A program made the translations under genes and the position numbers. Positions 62,712 through 64,000 of a stretch of 64,000 bases of DNA are shown here, piece after piece. The stretch is taken from positions 1 through 64,000 of the forward strand of contig JAZLFR010000049.1 of assembly GCA_045615885.1 (NCBI GenBank). Reading direction: 5' to 3'. The DNA is from UBA1765 sp045615885 (GTDB lineage Bacteria > Fibrobacterota > Fibrobacteria > Fibrobacterales > Fibrobacteraceae). A model generated the notes under the pieces. That model saw only the letters and a program-made list of their open reading frames with translations. It had not been told where the DNA came from and did not search any database. Every line of letters starts with the position of its first letter. The first letter of the stretch is position 1.

Positions 62712-63809
62712 ATGTCAAAATTCATTTTGCCGGCAGCAGCCCTTATCGCTGTAACTTCTGCTTTTGCAGTCGACGTAGAAATCCACGGTAACGCAGCCGC
62801 CGATTTCGGTAGCTATTTTGATAAGGATTTCGACCCGACCACAGTAGCCAACCAGAAAATAAACATGGAAGCCACCGCCTACATGGACGAAAATTTCTCT
62901 GTGACAGTCAAGGCTAAAACTCAGTCCTACCAGGCAAACGGCGAAGCATCCGAAGTACGCCATGGTCTTTCCCGTGGAACACGAATTGACTCCACAGAAG
63001 GCCGCTACACGGCATTTGACTTTGACGGAATCCAGTTCCGCTGGGAATTCTCTCCAAATGTTGCATTCCTGTTCGGCGACATGACCTATAGCGCAGGCGC
63101 TATCAATTACTACTACTGGCGCGATACGGACCTCTACGCAAACATCAAGCGTAGCGAAACAATTCGCGGCGTCGGAATGGAAATCGGGGATGGCCGCATC
63201 TACATGGGCGCCTCCGAAAACAACGCGTCTTCCATCATCGCTTATGGCTCCTATCCGTTTGCCATCATTAACAGGTCCAACGAAAACTTGACCATTACTC
63301 CAAGTGCAGACTGGGCCTTCGGTAGCAACATCGACCGTTCCTACACCTATTTCTTTGGAACAGAAGTCAGCTACACCAAGAGCCACGACTTGATGAACTA
63401 CGGCGTTATCGCATCCTGGGGAACCCATCCATACCAGGGTGTCGGCGTCCATTCCTTCCTTGTGGAACCTAGCTTTAGCTACGACTTCTTCAATATCGGC
63501 TTGACATTCTACCAGGCCCTTCTTGCTGAAGAGGACGAACCTGTAGAAGAACAGATTTTTACCGATGAACAGACTCTCTTCGCCATCGAACCGTCCTTCA
63601 ACCTGCACAAGAAGTTCGCCATCGGCTTTGCCTATGAATACCACGATGTAAGCAACGAAGCCCACAAGGATGATTTCCAGTACTTTGGACCGAATTTCTA
63701 CTTCTACCCGACAGCCAACGCAGAAGTAATCTTCTGGGGTGGCTACAACGCTCGCGAAACTGGCGCCAACGGCTTCTCCTTCGGCATCAGCGGTGAAGTC
63801 AGCTTCTAG
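62712..63809 (+). CDS. Porin-like outer-membrane beta-barrel protein
   Basis: This 365-residue protein has signal MSKFILPAAALIAVTSAFA. The long barrel-like body has many aromatic-rich strands (RYTAFDFDGIQFRWEF, YFFGTEVSYTKS, VEPSFSYDFFNIGLTFYQAL) and a C-terminal GISGEVSF ending in Phe. An acidic loop (LLAEEDEPVEEQIF) lies at about 275-290. AAAGGA precedes the ATG, and a TATATAA lies just upstream of that. The 3' end overlaps a likely OpgC-like gene by 17 bp. Substrate unknown. Confidence 0.8.
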   Translation: MSKFILPAAALIAVTSAFAVDVEIHGNAAADFGSYFDKDFDPTTVANQKINMEATAYMDENFSVTVKAKTQSYQANGEASEVRHGLSRGTRIDSTEGRYTAFDFDGIQFRWEFSPNVAFLFGDMTYSAGAINYYYWRDTDLYANIKRSETIRGVGMEIGDGRIYMGASENNASSIIAYGSYPFAIINRSNENLTITPSADWAFGSNIDRSYTYFFGTEVSYTKSHDLMNYGVIASWGTHPYQGVGVHSFLVEPSFSYDFFNIGLTFYQALLAEEDEPVEEQIFTDEQTLFAIEPSFNLHKKFAIGFAYEYHDVSNEAHKDDFQYFGPNFYFYPTANAEVIFWGGYNARETGANGFSFGISGEVSF

Positions 63810-64000
63810 TAGAATCCAGGCCCTAGATTCCATTCGAGGGCTTCTGCTTCTGCAGATGACTCTCGACCATTTCGGCAAACCAATAATCAATTACCTATAC
63901 CAGTGCTTCGGCTTCTTCACGGCGGCCGAAGGCTTTTTCTTTTTATCAGGCTTTGTCGGAATGCTTGCCGCCATGAGCAAAAAAGAAAAGGACCCGACGC
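63793..64000 (+). CDS. OpgC-like membrane protein, N-terminal fragment
   Basis: A frame open to the right edge reads RIQALDSIRGLLLLQMTLDH, then QCFGFFTAAEGFFFLSGFVG, which matches the start of OpgC-type acyltransferases (LD-x-RG, DH-x-G, AEGFxFLSG). OpgC succinylates osmoregulated periplasmic glucans. The first in-frame start is a GTG at 63793, inside the porin gene; a later start cannot be excluded because no ribosome binding site is visible. It may be co-transcribed with the porin. Confidence 0.65.
   Translation, partial: MKSASSRIQALDSIRGLLLLQMTLDHFGKPIINYLYQCFGFFTAAEGFFFLSGFVGMLAAMSKKEKDPT

Overview
The window is about 64 kb of chromosomal DNA from a Gram-negative anaerobe, most consistent with Fibrobacterota (Fibrobacter-like). 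This is inferred from the gene repertoire, not from an rRNA gene. The pointers are a bacterial V-type ATPase operon in the order E - DUF2764 - A - B - D - I - K - K, many short lipoproteins and outer-membrane barrels, a 3642-residue secreted protein with CBM3-like and LamG modules and a type IX secretion-like C-terminal domain, and a fused LplT-PlsC-Aas protein. There is no prophage, transposase or CRISPR array. Coordinates of non-coding features were read by eye and may be off by 1-2 bases.

Layout. 1-9.4 kb: a partial hypothetical gene, argG, a large SNF2-type helicase, dnaA (divergent from the helicase), a lone MCE/MlaD protein and exonuclease III. 9.4-11.7 kb: groES-groEL. 11.7-23.3 kb: a periplasmic protein and the giant surface protein, on the minus strand. 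23.6-31.4 kb: the V-ATPase operon (minus strand). 31.6-35.0 kb: the phospholipid-repair fusion protein. 35.2-37.0 kb: two tandem paralogous outer-membrane proteins. 37.1-38.5 kb: a MATE exporter. 38.5-42.6 kb (minus): xseB, an orphan OppF-type ATPase, an RlmD-like rRNA methyltransferase and three lipoproteins. 42.6-49.0 kb (plus): a tightly overlapping operon of three lipoproteins, two PEGA-type proteins and a DedA protein. 49.2-55 kb (minus): tRNA-Arg(UCU), a SulP transporter and smc. 55.1-64 kb: a histidine-phosphatase lipoprotein, a small lipoprotein, pgi, another lipoprotein divergent from a release-factor-like gene, an anchored protein, a DUF3078-like barrel, pdxB, a porin-like barrel and the start of an OpgC-like gene.

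The most unusual content is intergenic. Several spacers (about 1.65-2.05, 7.15-7.5, 9.88-9.98, 35.97-36.0 and 58.26-58.6 kb) are built from degenerate heptamers, including TAG/CTA trinucleotides spaced exactly 7 bp apart. They are interspersed with short perfect hairpins whose flanks are conserved between copies while the two arms of the stem change together. A related structure between the two V-ATPase K genes can be drawn as two stacked four-way junctions. A second regulatory oddity is a helically phased array of TTAATCAC motifs upstream of the giant surface-protein gene.

Functionally the window mixes housekeeping genes (replication initiation, chaperonin, SMC, glycolysis, arginine and PLP synthesis) with a heavy investment in cell-envelope biogenesis, energised in part by a V-type ATPase.
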